Positions 39,601 through 49,301 of a stretch of 64,000 nt of DNA are shown in pieces. The stretch spans positions 62,001 to 126,000 of the forward strand of contig WGNF01000003.1 of assembly GCA_016124615.1 (NCBI GenBank). The letters are read 5' to 3'. The notes beneath the pieces are model-generated. The model did no database searches. It had not been told where the DNA came from and was given only the letters and a program-made list of their open reading frames with translations. The position numbers and the translations under genes were made by a program. Numbering within the stretch: the first letter of the stretch is position 1; each line of letters opens with the position of its first letter. Source of the DNA: Paracoccaceae bacterium (GTDB taxonomy: Bacteria > Pseudomonadota > Alphaproteobacteria > Rhodobacterales > Rhodobacteraceae).

Positions 39601-39915
39601 GACTTCCGGTTGACGCCGGACGCGATCGAGGTAACGAAGGGCTCGGCCGTCGGCCCCTCGCTGGGGATTTCGGCGGCCGGGCTTTACGATCTCGATACGG
39701 ATGTGTTCGACATGCAGGGGGTGATCTCGCCGATCTATCTTCTGAACGGCATCGGCAGCGTGCTGACCCGCGCGGGCGAGGGGCTGTTCGGCTTCAATTA
39801 CAAGCTGAAGGGCACGCCGGGGGCGCCACGGGTGTCGGTCAACCCGCTGTCGATCCTGACGCCGGGGATGTTCCGCGACCTGTTCCGGTCGGCCCCGCCC
39901 ACGCTGGACAAATGA
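36655..39915 (+). CDS. AsmA-like / DUF3971 envelope protein
   Basis: 1086 residues. ATG 36655 has GGAG 4 nt upstream (36652 is alternative). A cytoplasmic tail (KEIRRRGR) and one membrane helix ([20 protein letters not shown]) are followed by a very long periplasmic beta-rich region. AsmA-type repeats and the terminal block [20 protein letters not shown], then [23 protein letters not shown], match YhdP/AsmA family proteins with the DUF3971 region. Such proteins are thought to bridge inner and outer membrane and affect phospholipid transport. Its stop overlaps the queA start (ATGA). Confidence 0.85.
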   Translation: MSDTPKEIRRRGRFGLWALLSLALLVAVVAAGVVAVTGRPIVAPEWAVSEVETRVNDRLAGAASLRLGGAELLIDDHFVPRVRLTDLRVLDAHGDQVAYLPELRVTFSLPALLDGKLSPSELTVSGASLALHRDANGGLNLALGRDIGEAPSEVHSIGDVLQAIDKVLAAPVLAGLTRIRADALTLTLDDARAGRVWQVGDGRLTLVQDDRDVSIELGFGLANGNGDPATAVMTFVSRKGSPEARIAVRVDNVAAPDIAAQAPALTFLKVVDAPISGDFRASVGADGQIGALEGRLDFGAGKVQPRASITPIRFDKGTLAFTYDPALRKVTFTEASVQSPVLRVKATGQAYLRDMETGLPRTLLAQVKFTQVMVDPAQLFVKPVRFSEGAVDLQLRLDPFDLRLGQLMLMQGDRRIEAKGDFTATDKGWQVSLDTALNEISHTDLLALWPVDLVPQTRDWLSENVQTGLLFNVTGGLRLSPGQEPRLSMGYEFTDADVRFIKTLPPIQQGRGYATIADKTYTMVVDAGHVAAPEGGDIDVAGSVFEVPDITVKPPPAEVKLKTDSTITAALSLLDQPPFGFMTKAGLPVDLADGHARLDVDIKLPLADKILMPDVTFDASGTLTGVSSDKLVKNRVLTADSLALQVNNDRIAISGSGKVGRVPATVTWTQDLGPGSGDKSHVDGTIELSQAFVDEFNIGLPPGAVTGTGTGTIALDLERGGAGRFTLTSDLAHVGLAIPELGWAKPAAATGKLEVAGTLGEPPTIDRLVVEGNGLSATGKVILNPNGSLNVARFDRVKVGGWLDGAVDLTGHGKGISVAMRSGSIDLRHATFKRTAARGPAVPITLSLDHLTVSQGIALTGFHGDFTTLGGFNGVFTAQVNGTAKVNGTVVPSADGTAVRLRADDAGAVMGGAGVFDRGRGGSFDLTLTPRAEAGQYDGRLTITDIKVVKAPALADLLSAISIIGMLDQLNGPGILFTDVKSDFRLTPDAIEVTKGSAVGPSLGISAAGLYDLDTDVFDMQGVISPIYLLNGIGSVLTRAGEGLFGFNYKLKGTPGAPRVSVNPLSILTPGMFRDLFRSAPPTLDK

Positions 39916-40967
39916 CGATGAACCTGTCGGATTTCGATTTCGAGCTGCCAGAACGGCTGATCGCCACCCGGCCCGCGCGGCCGCGCACGTCGGCGCGGCT
40001 GCTGGTGGCGCAAGGCGAGGCGCTGCGCGATCTGCATGTGCGCGATCTGCCCGACCTGCTGGGGCCCGGCGATTTGTTGGTGCTGAACAACACCCGCGTG
40101 ATCCCCGCGCGCCTGACCGGCCGCCGCGACCGGGTGACCGGGCAGGGCATCAGCACCGCGAAGATCGAGGTGACGCTGCTGGAACCGCAGCCGGATGGCA
40201 GCTGGACCGCGCTGGCCAAGCCGCTGCGCAAGCTGGCCGAGGGCGAGACGCTGCGGTTCTCGGATGTGCTGTCGGCGCAGGTGCGGGGCCGGGATGAAAC
40301 CACGGTGCGGCTGGCCTTCAACCGGGCGGGCGCGGATTTCGATGCGGCGCTGGCGGCGGCGGGCGCCATGCCGCTGCCGCCCTACATCGCCGCCAAGCGC
40401 CCGGCCGATGCGCAGGACAACGACGATTACCAGACCGTCTTTGCCCGCCACGCCGGCGCCGTCGCCGCCCCCACCGCCAGCCTGCATTTCGATGCCGCGC
40501 TGCTGGAGGCTTTGCGCGCCAGGGGTGTGCGGTTCGTCGAGGTGACGCTGCATGTCGGCGCGGGCACCTTCCTGCCGGTGAAGGTCGAGGATGTGACGAC
40601 GCACAAGATGCACGCCGAATGGGGCGAGGTGACCGAGGCCGCCGCCGCCACGATCAACGCCGCGAAGGCGTCGGGCGGCCGGGTCATTCCGGTCGGCACC
40701 ACCGCGCTGCGGCTGATCGAAAGCGCCGCCGATGCCGATGGCCGGGTGCAGCCCTGGCGCGGCACCACCGAGATCTTCATCTACCCCGGCTACCGGTTCC
40801 GCGTCACCGATGCGCTGATGACCAATTTCCACCTGCCGAAATCGACGCTGCTGATGCTGGTCTCGGCCCTGATGGGGCAGGCGCGGATGCGCCGGGTTTA
40901 CAGCCATGCCATCGAAAGCGGCTACCGCTTCTTCTCCTACGGCGATGCTTCGCTGCTGATTCCCTGA
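39912..40967 (+). CDS. queA: S-adenosylmethionine:tRNA ribosyltransferase-isomerase QueA
   Basis: 351 residues. Opens [75 protein letters not shown] and [19 protein letters not shown] are QueA hallmarks. Transfers ribosyl from SAM to preQ1 in tRNA to form epoxyqueuosine. ATG 39912 overlaps the previous stop; an ATG at 39918 is equally usable. Confidence 0.97.
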   Translation: MTMNLSDFDFELPERLIATRPARPRTSARLLVAQGEALRDLHVRDLPDLLGPGDLLVLNNTRVIPARLTGRRDRVTGQGISTAKIEVTLLEPQPDGSWTALAKPLRKLAEGETLRFSDVLSAQVRGRDETTVRLAFNRAGADFDAALAAAGAMPLPPYIAAKRPADAQDNDDYQTVFARHAGAVAAPTASLHFDAALLEALRARGVRFVEVTLHVGAGTFLPVKVEDVTTHKMHAEWGEVTEAAAATINAAKASGGRVIPVGTTALRLIESAADADGRVQPWRGTTEIFIYPGYRFRVTDALMTNFHLPKSTLLMLVSALMGQARMRRVYSHAIESGYRFFSYGDASLLIP

Positions 40968-41061
40968 GGGCGCATTGCGCCGATGGCGCGTCGCTCTTTC
41001 CCTAGCGGTCTGGCCGGGCCGGGCCTATGCCGATACGATACGACGACTGAAGGATGCCACC

Positions 41062-42327
41062 ATGCTGACCGTTCTCCGCAATTCCTGGGCGCTGTTGCTC
41101 GGCATCATGCTGTTGATGCTGGGCAACGGGATGCAGGGCACGCTGCTGGGCATTCGCGGCGGGATCGAGGGATTCTCGACCCTGCACATGTCGGTGGTGA
41201 TGTCGGCCTATTTCCTCGGCTTCCTGTTCGGCAGCCGGATGACGCCCGACATGATCCGCCGCGTCGGCCATGTGCGGGTGTTCGCGGCGCTGGGGTCGCT
41301 GATCTCGGCCGTGCTGATCCTCTATGCGGTGGCGCCGAACTGGATCGCCTGGTCGGCCGAGCGGGTGGTGATCGGGTTTTCCTTCTCGGGCGTCTACATC
41401 ACCGCCGAAAGCTGGCTGAACAACGCCTCGACCAACGAAAACCGGGGGCAGGCGCTGTCGCTTTACCTGATCATGCAGATGATCGGCATCATCGCGGCGC
41501 AGGCGCTGCTGAACTTCGGCGACCCTTCGGGCTTCGTGCTGTTCATCATCCCCTCGGTGCTGGTCTCGGTCGCCTTCACGCCGATCCTGTTGTCGATCAG
41601 CCCGGCGCCCGCCTTCGACACCACCAAGGCGCTCAGCTTCCGGCGGCTTTATGACACCTCGCCGCTGGGCTGCGTCGCGATGTTCCTGCTGGGCGGCGTG
41701 TTCTCGGCGCAGTTCGGGATGGCGGCGGTCTGGGGCTCGCAGGTGGGGCTGAGCGTGCGTGAGATCTCGCTGTTCGTGGCGATGATCTACGTCGGCGGGC
41801 TGGTGTTCCAGTATCCGATCGGCTGGATGTCCGACCGCATGGACCGCCGCCACCTGATCCTTGCGCTGGCGGCGCTGGGCGCGGTGGCGATGGCGGTGGC
41901 GGTGGTGTTCAACCCCGGCTTCTACGTTCTGCTGGTCATCGGCATGATGGCGGGCGGCATTTCGAACCCGCTGTATTCGCTGCTGGTGGCCTATGTGAAC
42001 GATTATCTGGAGGGGCCGGATATGGCCGCCGCCTCGGCCGGGCTGATCTTCATCAACGGGCTGGGCGCGATCACCGGGCCGCTGATCACCGGCTGGGTGA
42101 TGGCCAAGGTCGGCCCGCCCGGGTTCTTCCTGTTCATGGGCATCCTGTTCTTCATCATGGCGGTCTATGCCGGGTGGCGGATGCTGCGGCGGCGGGTGCG
42201 CACGATCGTCGAACAGCCGGGCACCTTCACCCCGATCTCTCCGGCCTCGTCGGTGCTGGCACTTGGCGCCACGATGGAGGTGGCGCAGCACGCGCACGAC
42301 CACGGGGCCAGTGCGCCGCAAAGCTGA
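41062..42327 (+). CDS. MFS transporter (YcaD-like)
   Basis: 421 residues from ATG 41062 (AAGGA upstream). Twelve membrane segments; the loop between helices 2 and 3 reads GSRMTPDMIRRVGHVRVF, and helix 4-5 carries ERVVIGFSFSGVYITAESWLN, typical of the YcaD/UMF group of the major facilitator superfamily. The C-terminal tail is hydrophilic and contains AQHAHDHGAS, a possible metal-binding or merely flexible stretch. Substrate unknown. Confidence 0.85.
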   Translation: MLTVLRNSWALLLGIMLLMLGNGMQGTLLGIRGGIEGFSTLHMSVVMSAYFLGFLFGSRMTPDMIRRVGHVRVFAALGSLISAVLILYAVAPNWIAWSAERVVIGFSFSGVYITAESWLNNASTNENRGQALSLYLIMQMIGIIAAQALLNFGDPSGFVLFIIPSVLVSVAFTPILLSISPAPAFDTTKALSFRRLYDTSPLGCVAMFLLGGVFSAQFGMAAVWGSQVGLSVREISLFVAMIYVGGLVFQYPIGWMSDRMDRRHLILALAALGAVAMAVAVVFNPGFYVLLVIGMMAGGISNPLYSLLVAYVNDYLEGPDMAAASAGLIFINGLGAITGPLITGWVMAKVGPPGFFLFMGILFFIMAVYAGWRMLRRRVRTIVEQPGTFTPISPASSVLALGATMEVAQHAHDHGASAPQS

Positions 42328-42338
42328 ACGGCGCCGCG

Positions 42339-42366
42339 TTGCGCGCGGGTGCGGAACCTGTCAGGC
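42339..42366 (+). promoter_or_regulatory. Putative promoter, TTGCGC-N16-TCAGGC
   Basis: TTGCGC (42339-42344) and TCAGGC (42361-42366) with a 16-bp spacer containing GTGCGGAACC. It shares layout and spacer words with the promoter-like site at 8473-8500. It lies 33 bp before the DUF924 start. Confidence 0.35.
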
Positions 42367-42398
42367 TGGAGCCCGGAAACCACGAAGGAAGCGCCGCC

Positions 42399-42968
42399 AT
42401 GTCCGACCCCGAAGAGGTGCTCGACTACTGGCTGGGCGAGGTCGGCCCCGAGGGCTGGTATGCCGGCGGCACCGAACTGGATGCCGAGATCCGCGCGCAG
42501 TTCGAGGATCTGTGGTGCGCGGCGGCGGGCGGTGGGCTGGATCACTGGATCGACGGCGCCGGGCCCTGCCTTGGCTTCATCGTGCTGACCGACCAGTTTC
42601 CGCGCAACATGTTCCGCGACACGGCCGAGGCTTTCGCCACCGACGCGCGGGCGCTGGCGGCGGCGAAACTGGCCGTGGCGCAGGGCTGGGATACCGCTGC
42701 GCCGGAACCTGACCGGCAGTTCTTCTACCTGCCCTATGAGCATTCCGAGGTCGCGGCGGATCAGGAAGCCGCCGTGGAACTGATGAAAACGCGGCTGCCC
42801 GGCAGCCCCGACAACCTGCTGCACGCGCGGGCGCATCAGGACATCATCCGCCGCTTCGGCCGGTTTCCGTTCCGCAACGCGGCGCTGGGGCGCGACACGA
42901 CGCCGGAAGAGGCGGCGTTTCTGGCCGAAGGCGGCTATGGCGCCGTGGTCCGGGCGTTGCAGGGCTGA
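42399..42968 (+). CDS. DUF924 family protein
   Basis: 189 residues from ATG 42399 (GAAGGA upstream). PEEVLDYWLGEVGPEGWYAG, IVLTDQFPRNMFRDTAEAF, and FFYLPYEHSEVAADQEAAVE are the recognisable DUF924 blocks. Helical, cytoplasmic, related in fold to TPR-like proteins; no function known. Solitary gene between an MFS transporter and lpdA. Confidence 0.9.
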   Translation: MSDPEEVLDYWLGEVGPEGWYAGGTELDAEIRAQFEDLWCAAAGGGLDHWIDGAGPCLGFIVLTDQFPRNMFRDTAEAFATDARALAAAKLAVAQGWDTAAPEPDRQFFYLPYEHSEVAADQEAAVELMKTRLPGSPDNLLHARAHQDIIRRFGRFPFRNAALGRDTTPEEAAFLAEGGYGAVVRALQG

Positions 42969-43021
42969 GCTATGCAGCAACGGAAGGGGCCTGCGGCGCA
43001 GGCTTCATTGCACGGCTTGGG

Positions 43022-43047
43022 AAAATAGTTTAATGGCAAACTACTTT
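43022..43047. promoter_or_regulatory. Palindromic operator upstream of lpdA
   Basis: AAAATAGTTT (43022-43031) and AAACTACTTT (43038-43047) pair at nine of ten positions around AATGGC. It is AT-rich and ends 6 nt before the GGAGG of lpdA, so a regulator bound here would block expression. The regulator is not in view. Confidence 0.5.
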
Positions 43048-43066
43048 TTGCAGGGAGGAAAGCGCG

Positions 43067-44461
43067 ATGGCGGCCAAGGCCTTTGACATGATCGTGATCG
43101 GTGCCGGTCCGGGCGGCTATGTGGCGGCGATCCGGGGCGCGCAGCTTGGGCTGAACGTCGCCGTGGTGGAACGTGAACATCTGGGCGGCATCTGCCTGAA
43201 CTGGGGCTGCATCCCGACCAAGGCGCTGCTGCGCTCGGCCGAGGTGTTCCACCTGATGCACCGCGCCAAGGATTTCGGGCTGAAGGCCGAGGGCATCGGC
43301 TACGATCTGGCCGCCGTCGTGCAACGCTCGCGCGGGGTGGCCAAGCAACTGTCGGGCGGCGTTGGGCACCTGCTGAAGAAGAACAAGGTGACGGTCGTCA
43401 TGGGCGCCGCCACGCTGGCGGGCAAGGGCGTGGTGAGCGTCACCACCGACAAGGGCAGCGAAGAGCTGACCGCCAAGGCGATCGTGCTGGCCACCGGCGC
43501 GCGGGCGCGCGAGCTGCCGGGGCTGGAGGCGGACGGAAAGCGGGTCTGGGCCTACAAGACCGCGCTGGTGCCGCCACATATGCCGAAAAAGCTGCTGGTC
43601 ATCGGCTCGGGCGCTATCGGCATCGAATTCGCCAGCTTCTACAACACGCTGGGCGCCGACACGACGGTGGTCGAGGTGATGGACCGCGTGCTGCCGGTGG
43701 AAGACGCCGAGATCAGCGCCTTCGCGAAAAAGGCCTTCGTGAAGCAGGGCATGAAGATCCTTGAAAAGGCGACGGTAAAGCAGCTTGACCGCACCGCCGA
43801 CAGCGTCACCGCGCATATCGAGAAAGACGGCAAGGTGGAAACCCAGGTGTTCGACACCGTGATTTCTGCCGTCGGCATCGTCGGCAACGTCGAAAACCTC
43901 GGGCTGGAGGCGCTGGGGGTGAAGATCGACCGCACCCATGTGGTGACCGACGAATTCTGCCGCACCGGGGTCGAGGGGCTTTTCGCCATCGGCGATGTCG
44001 CGGGCGCGCCGTGGCTGGCGCACAAGGCGAGCCACGAGGGCGTGATGGTGGCCGAACTGATCGCGGGCGGCCATCCGCATCCGATCAAGCCGGGCAGCAT
44101 CGCCGGGTGCACCTATTGCAACCCGCAGGTCGCCAGCGTGGGCATGACCGAGCAGAAGGCGAAGGACGCGGGCTATACCGTCAAGGTCGGCCACTTCCCG
44201 TTCATCGGCAACGGCAAGGCGATCGCGCTGGGCGAGCCCGAGGGGCTGGTGAAGACCGTGTTCGACGCGAAAACCGGCGAGTTGCTGGGCGCCCATATGG
44301 TCGGTGCCGAGGTGACGGAACTGATCCAGGGCTACGTCATCGGCCGCACGCTGGAAACGACCGAGGCCGAGCTGATGGAAACCGTGTTCCCGCACCCGAC
44401 GCTCAGCGAGATGATGCACGAGGCGGTGCTGGACGCCTACGGCCGCGCCATCCACTTCTAG
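43067..44461 (+). CDS. lpdA: Dihydrolipoyl dehydrogenase (E3)
   Basis: 464 residues. FAD site MIVIGAGPGGYVAAIRGAQL, redox disulfide GGICLNWGCIPTKALLRSAE, NAD site LLVIGSGAIGIEFASFYNTL, second FAD site GLFAIGDVAGAPWLAHKASHEG, and the catalytic His-Glu pair in FPHPTLSEMMHEAV. Re-oxidises dihydrolipoamide in 2-oxo acid dehydrogenase complexes or glycine cleavage. No E1/E2 genes are adjacent here. Confidence 0.96.
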   Translation: MAAKAFDMIVIGAGPGGYVAAIRGAQLGLNVAVVEREHLGGICLNWGCIPTKALLRSAEVFHLMHRAKDFGLKAEGIGYDLAAVVQRSRGVAKQLSGGVGHLLKKNKVTVVMGAATLAGKGVVSVTTDKGSEELTAKAIVLATGARARELPGLEADGKRVWAYKTALVPPHMPKKLLVIGSGAIGIEFASFYNTLGADTTVVEVMDRVLPVEDAEISAFAKKAFVKQGMKILEKATVKQLDRTADSVTAHIEKDGKVETQVFDTVISAVGIVGNVENLGLEALGVKIDRTHVVTDEFCRTGVEGLFAIGDVAGAPWLAHKASHEGVMVAELIAGGHPHPIKPGSIAGCTYCNPQVASVGMTEQKAKDAGYTVKVGHFPFIGNGKAIALGEPEGLVKTVFDAKTGELLGAHMVGAEVTELIQGYVIGRTLETTEAELMETVFPHPTLSEMMHEAVLDAYGRAIHF

Positions 44462-44521
44462 ACGCGCACCGGGCCTTCGCCCGCACTGGTGCGGCCGGCC
44501 CGGATCGGCTAGGTCCGGGCT

Positions 44522-45694
44522 ATGGCAGAGACACCGATTTACCGGGCAGGGCTGGTGCTTGCGATCTGGGGCGCGGGCCTTGGGGCCGCCGCACAGTTCG
44601 GCAAGATCAGCGTGATCTTCGACCGCCTCGCCGCGCATTACGCCGGGGCGGCGGGCAGCGCGGGCATGGGCTTCATGGTCTCTGTCGTCGGCATCGTCGG
44701 GCTGTTGTTCGGCACCACGGCGGGGCTGATGGTGCAACGCCTTGGGTTGCGGCGGGTGCTGGTCGGAGGCCTTGCGCTAGGCGCGGCGCTGTCGGCGGCC
44801 GAGGCGCTGTTGCCGCCCTATCCGGCGATGATGGGCCTGCGCGCGCTGGAAGGGGTGTCGCAGCTTGCCATCGTTGTTGCCGGACCGGTGCTGATCGCAC
44901 AGACCGCCACCCTGCGCTGGCAGGGGCTGGCGATGTCGCTTTGGGCCAGTTTCTTCGGTGTGTCTTTCGCGCTGACCGCCCTGGTGGCGCCGGTGCTGGT
45001 GGCGGCGTTCGGGGTGCCGGGCCTCTTCCTGGGCCATGCGCTATGGCTGGCGGCCTTCGCGGTGATCCTGTGGGCGATGTTGCCGCCCGATCCGCCGGGC
45101 ACCGCCGCGCCGCTGCGGCTGGTGGACCTGCCGGGGCTGCACGCGGCGATCTACCGCTCGCCCCGCGTTGCCGCACCCGCGCTGGGGTTCGTGTTCTACA
45201 CGCTGACCTATGTCGCCGTGCTGACGCTGCTGCCGCCGCTGGCCGGGGCCGAACGGGCCGGGATCGCGGTGACAATGCCGCTGGTCAGCATCGCGGCCTC
45301 GTTGACGCTGGGGGTCTGGCTGATGCGGTACATGCCCGCGGTGCGGCTGGTGCAGGCGGGGTTCGCGCTGGGGCTGGTCGCCGTGGCGGTGATGGTGCCG
45401 TTCTGGGGCACACCGCCGGGTTTTGCCGCAACGCTGGTGCTGGGCGCCGCGCTGGGGCTGGTGCAGGGCGCCAGCTTCGCCTCGATCCCGCAACTCAATG
45501 CCTCGGCCGAAGATCGGGCGCGGGCCTCGGGGGCGGTGGCGCAACTGGGCAATCTGGGCACCGCCAGCGGCACGCCGATTCTGGCCGCGATGATCGCGCA
45601 GGGCGGCATCGGCGGCGTGTTCTGGTTTGTCGCGCCGCTCTGTGTCGGCGGCATCGCGGCGCATGGCTGGATGGCCCTGCGCCGCCGCGGCTGA
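44522..45694 (+). CDS. MFS transporter
   Basis: 390 residues, 12 predicted membrane segments with the major facilitator motif variant RLGLRRVLVGGLALG after helix 2. Overall look of the CynX/NimT or drug-resistance groups; substrate not determined. Starts 60 nt after lpdA without a clear Shine-Dalgarno, so it may be leaderless or poorly translated. Ends 2 nt from the convergent rhodanese gene. Confidence 0.8.
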   Translation: MAETPIYRAGLVLAIWGAGLGAAAQFGKISVIFDRLAAHYAGAAGSAGMGFMVSVVGIVGLLFGTTAGLMVQRLGLRRVLVGGLALGAALSAAEALLPPYPAMMGLRALEGVSQLAIVVAGPVLIAQTATLRWQGLAMSLWASFFGVSFALTALVAPVLVAAFGVPGLFLGHALWLAAFAVILWAMLPPDPPGTAAPLRLVDLPGLHAAIYRSPRVAAPALGFVFYTLTYVAVLTLLPPLAGAERAGIAVTMPLVSIAASLTLGVWLMRYMPAVRLVQAGFALGLVAVAVMVPFWGTPPGFAATLVLGAALGLVQGASFASIPQLNASAEDRARASGAVAQLGNLGTASGTPILAAMIAQGGIGGVFWFVAPLCVGGIAAHGWMALRRRG

Positions 45695-45696
45695 GG

Positions 45697-46068
45697 TCAG
45701 GCCGGGTTCACCAGCCCGCCACCGGCGCGCCAGTCGCCCAGACCGCCGATGTTGTAGACCTGAGTATAGCCCAGATCGAGCATCATCTTGCCCGCCGCCT
45801 GCGACCGCGCGCCCGAGGCACAGTAAAGCGCCACCGGCGTGTCGACCGACAGGCCCTTGGCCAGTTCGTCGCTTTTCGGGTCGACCTTGGTCCGCAGCAG
45901 CATCAGCGGAATGTGCAGCGCCCCCTTGGCCTTGCCCGAGGCGCGCAGCTCGTTGATGTCGCGCACGTCGATCACCACCAGCTCGCCCTTCTGGGCACGG
46001 GCGACGGCATCGGACGGCGAAATACGCTCGACGCGCGGACCGCTGGAGGATTTCAGGAAGTTGAACAT
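45697..46068 (-). CDS. Rhodanese-like sulfurtransferase domain protein
   Basis: 123 residues from ATG 46068 (MFNFLKSSSGPRVERISPSD). A single rhodanese domain with VVIDVRDINELRASGKAKGA and active-site loop ALYCASGARSQAAG, where Cys carries persulfide. Small cytoplasmic sulfur carrier or transferase; acceptor unknown. AGGA precedes the start. It is divergent from uvrA; the 3' end is 2 nt from the MFS gene. Confidence 0.88.
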   Translation of the reverse strand: MFNFLKSSSGPRVERISPSDAVARAQKGELVVIDVRDINELRASGKAKGALHIPLMLLRTKVDPKSDELAKGLSVDTPVALYCASGARSQAAGKMMLDLGYTQVYNIGGLGDWRAGGGLVNPA

Positions 46069-46259
46069 GGCAGGCCCCTTCGTGTCAGGCAGGTGGTGGC
46101 TGGTTGCCCCCACAATTGGGCAGAGCGTTGGCATTCGCAAGGGCGCAGGCGCCATCGGCGTCAAATAATATTCAACTTCGCGAATGTGTGATCGCCCCGC
46201 CACGCCGCCTCGGCCCGGCGCCTGCGTCGGCCGCGTGAAATTTGGGCGATCTGGCGGCT

Positions 46260-46274
46260 GTTCACCTTAAGTTC
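46260..46274. promoter_or_regulatory. LexA (SOS) box upstream of uvrA
   Basis: GTTC-ACCTTAA-GTTC (46260-46274) is a perfect match to the alphaproteobacterial LexA site GTTC-N7-GTTC, 69 bp before the uvrA ATG. This places uvrA under SOS control, as is known for uvrA in Rhodobacter. Confidence 0.8.
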
Positions 46275-46342
46275 ACGTTTTTCGGTTGGAGACTCAGCAC
46301 CGCTCGCCTATGTGTAACCGGATCTTAACCGGGGGTCTGGCG

Positions 46343-49207
46343 ATGGCCGAGCAGAAGTTCATCGAGGTGCGTGGCGCGCGCGAGCATAACCTCAAGAACA
46401 TCGACGTGGACATTCCCCGCGACAAGCTGGTGGTGATCACCGGGCTGTCCGGTTCCGGCAAGTCCAGCCTCGCCTTCGACACCATCTATGCCGAGGGGCA
46501 GCGGCGCTATGTCGAGTCGCTGTCGGCCTACGCACGCCAGTTCCTCGACATGATGCAGAAGCCCGATGTGGACCATATCTCGGGCCTCAGCCCCGCGATT
46601 TCCATCGAGCAGAAGACCACCAGCAAGAACCCCCGGTCTACCGTCGGCACGGTGACCGAGATTTACGACTACCTGCGCCTGCTGTTCGCCCGCGTCGGCA
46701 CGCCTTACAGCCCGGCCACCGGCCTGCCGATCGAGGCGCAACAGGTGCAGGACATGGTGGACCGCATCATGGCCCTGCCTGATGGCACCCGGGCCTATCT
46801 GCTGGCCCCGATCGTGCGCGACCGCAAGGGCGAATACCGCAAGGAATTCCTTGAGTTGCGCAAGGAAGGCTTTCAGCGCGTGAAGGTCAACGGCGCGTTC
46901 TACGAACTGGACGAGCCGCCGACGCTCGACAAGAAGCTGCGCCACGACATCGACGTGGTGGTGGACCGCATCGTGGTGCGCGAGGGGCTGGAAACCCGGC
47001 TGGCGGACTCGCTTCGCACCGCGCTGGACCATGCCGACGGCATCGCCGTGCTGGAAACCGCGCCGGGCGAAGGCGAGGGCGAGCCCGAACGCATCACCTT
47101 CTCCGAGAAATTCGCCTGCCCGGTTTCCGGCTTCACCATCGCCGAGATCGAGCCGCGGCTGTTTTCCTTCAACGCGCCCTACGGCGCCTGCCCGGCCTGC
47201 GACGGGCTGGGGGTCGAGCTGTTCTTTGACGAACGCCTCGTTGTGCCCGATGCCGCGCTGACGCTGGGCAACGGCGCCATCGCGCCCTGGCGCAAGGGCA
47301 AGAGCCCCTATTTCACCCAGACCATCGACTCGCTCGCCCGCCACTACGGCTTTGACAAGCGCAAGCCGTGGAAAGACCTGCCCGAAGCGGTGCAACAGGT
47401 GTTCCTGCACGGATCAGGCGAGCAAGAGATCGAGTTTCGCTATGACGAGGGCGGCCGCGTCTACACCGTCAGCCGCGTCTTTGAAGGCGTGATCCCGAAC
47501 ATGGAACGGCGCTACCGCGAGACCGACTCTGCCTGGGTCCGCGAAGAGTTCGAGCGCTATCAGAACACCCGCGCCTGCGGCACCTGCCACGGCTACCGCC
47601 TGAAGCCGGAAGCGCTGGCGGTGAAGATCGCCGGGCTGCACGCCGGGCAGGTGGTGCAGATGTCGATCAAGGACTCGCTGGCCTGGGTCGAAAGCGTGCC
47701 CGAGGCGCTGACCAAGCAGAAGAACGAGATCGGCCGCGCCATCCTGAAAGAGATCCGCGAACGGCTGGGGTTCCTGAACAACGTCGGGCTGGAATACCTG
47801 ACGCTCAGCCGCAACGCGGGTACGCTGTCGGGCGGCGAAAGCCAGCGTATTCGCCTCGCCAGTCAGATCGGTTCCGGGCTGACCGGCGTGCTTTATGTGC
47901 TCGATGAACCCTCCATCGGCCTGCATCAGCGCGACAACGACCGCCTGCTGACCACGCTGAAGAACCTGCGCGATCAGGGCAATACCGTGCTGGTGGTGGA
48001 ACATGACGAAGACGCCATCCGCACCGCCGATTACGTCTTCGACTTCGGGCCCGGCGCGGGCGTGCATGGCGGCCGCGTCATCAGCCACGGCACACCGGAA
48101 GAGGTTTCCGCCGATCCGGCCAGCCTGACCGGGCAATACCTGTCCGGCGGGCGAGAGATTGCGGTGCCGAAGACGCGCCGCAAGGGCAACGGCAAGAAAC
48201 TCACCGTGGTCAAGGCGACCGGCAACAACCTGAAAGAGATGACGGCGGAATTTCCGCTGGGCAAGTTCGTCTGCGTCACCGGCGTCTCGGGCGGCGGTAA
48301 ATCCACGCTGACGGTGGAAACGCTTTACAAGACCGCGGCGATCCGGCTGAACGGCGCCCGCGAGACGCCCGCGCCCTGCGAGACGATCAAGGGCTTCGAA
48401 CACCTCGACAAGGTGATCGACATCGACCAGCGCCCGATCGGCCGCACCCCGCGCAGTAACCCCGCCACCTACACCGGCGCCTTCGGCCCGATCCGCGACT
48501 GGTTCGCCGGGCTGCCCGAGGCGAAGGCGCGCGGCTACAAACCCGGCCGCTTTTCCTTCAACGTGAAGGGCGGCCGCTGCGAAGCCTGTCAGGGCGATGG
48601 CGTCTTGAAGATCGAGATGAACTTCCTGCCCGACGTCTACGTCACCTGCGAAACTTGCAAGGGTCACCGCTACAACCGCGAAACGCTGGAAATCCGGTTC
48701 AAGGGCAAGAGCATTTCCGACGTGCTCGACATGACGGTCGAGGATGCCCAAGCCTTCTTTCAGGCGGTGCCCGCGATCCGCGAAAAGATGGACGCGCTGG
48801 TGCAGGTGGGGCTTGGCTACATCAAGGTCGGCCAGCAGGCCACGACGCTGTCGGGCGGCGAGGCGCAACGGGTGAAGCTCAGCAAGGAACTCAGCCGCCG
48901 CGCCACCGGGCGCACGCTCTACATCCTCGACGAGCCGACCACCGGGCTGCATTTCGAGGATGTGCGCAAGCTTCTGGAAGTGCTGCACGAACTGGTCGAG
49001 CAGGGCAATACCGTGCTGGTGATCGAGCATAACCTTGACGTCATCAAGACCGCCGACTGGCTGATCGACATCGGCCCCGAGGGCGGCGACGGCGGCGGCG
49101 AGATCGTCGCGGCGGGCACGCCGGAAGAGGTGGCGGCGGTCGAGCGCAGCCATACCGGGCGCTACCTCAAGCCGCTGCTGGCCGCGCGCCGGGTCGCGGC
49201 AGAGTAG
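46343..49207 (+). CDS. uvrA: Excinuclease ABC subunit A
   Basis: 954 residues from ATG 46343 ([20 protein letters not shown]), preferred to upstream in-frame starts as it is the conserved UvrA N-terminus. Two ABC modules: first Walker [21 protein letters not shown], second [18 protein letters not shown], and signatures [20 protein letters not shown] and [19 protein letters not shown]. Zinc modules include CPVSGF/CPACDG and [18 protein letters not shown]. Damage recognition in nucleotide excision repair with UvrB. Controlled by the LexA box upstream. Confidence 0.98.
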   Translation: MAEQKFIEVRGAREHNLKNIDVDIPRDKLVVITGLSGSGKSSLAFDTIYAEGQRRYVESLSAYARQFLDMMQKPDVDHISGLSPAISIEQKTTSKNPRSTVGTVTEIYDYLRLLFARVGTPYSPATGLPIEAQQVQDMVDRIMALPDGTRAYLLAPIVRDRKGEYRKEFLELRKEGFQRVKVNGAFYELDEPPTLDKKLRHDIDVVVDRIVVREGLETRLADSLRTALDHADGIAVLETAPGEGEGEPERITFSEKFACPVSGFTIAEIEPRLFSFNAPYGACPACDGLGVELFFDERLVVPDAALTLGNGAIAPWRKGKSPYFTQTIDSLARHYGFDKRKPWKDLPEAVQQVFLHGSGEQEIEFRYDEGGRVYTVSRVFEGVIPNMERRYRETDSAWVREEFERYQNTRACGTCHGYRLKPEALAVKIAGLHAGQVVQMSIKDSLAWVESVPEALTKQKNEIGRAILKEIRERLGFLNNVGLEYLTLSRNAGTLSGGESQRIRLASQIGSGLTGVLYVLDEPSIGLHQRDNDRLLTTLKNLRDQGNTVLVVEHDEDAIRTADYVFDFGPGAGVHGGRVISHGTPEEVSADPASLTGQYLSGGREIAVPKTRRKGNGKKLTVVKATGNNLKEMTAEFPLGKFVCVTGVSGGGKSTLTVETLYKTAAIRLNGARETPAPCETIKGFEHLDKVIDIDQRPIGRTPRSNPATYTGAFGPIRDWFAGLPEAKARGYKPGRFSFNVKGGRCEACQGDGVLKIEMNFLPDVYVTCETCKGHRYNRETLEIRFKGKSISDVLDMTVEDAQAFFQAVPAIREKMDALVQVGLGYIKVGQQATTLSGGEAQRVKLSKELSRRATGRTLYILDEPTTGLHFEDVRKLLEVLHELVEQGNTVLVIEHNLDVIKTADWLIDIGPEGGDGGGEIVAAGTPEEVAAVERSHTGRYLKPLLAARRVAAE

Positions 49208-49301
49208 CGCGGCCTTCGCTGCAACGCGGAATTATGCAGGCGCCCGATTGCGCGGCGCCGGGGAATCGGAGACGTTGTGCGGGCCCGAAGGAGAGCGGCC
49301 C

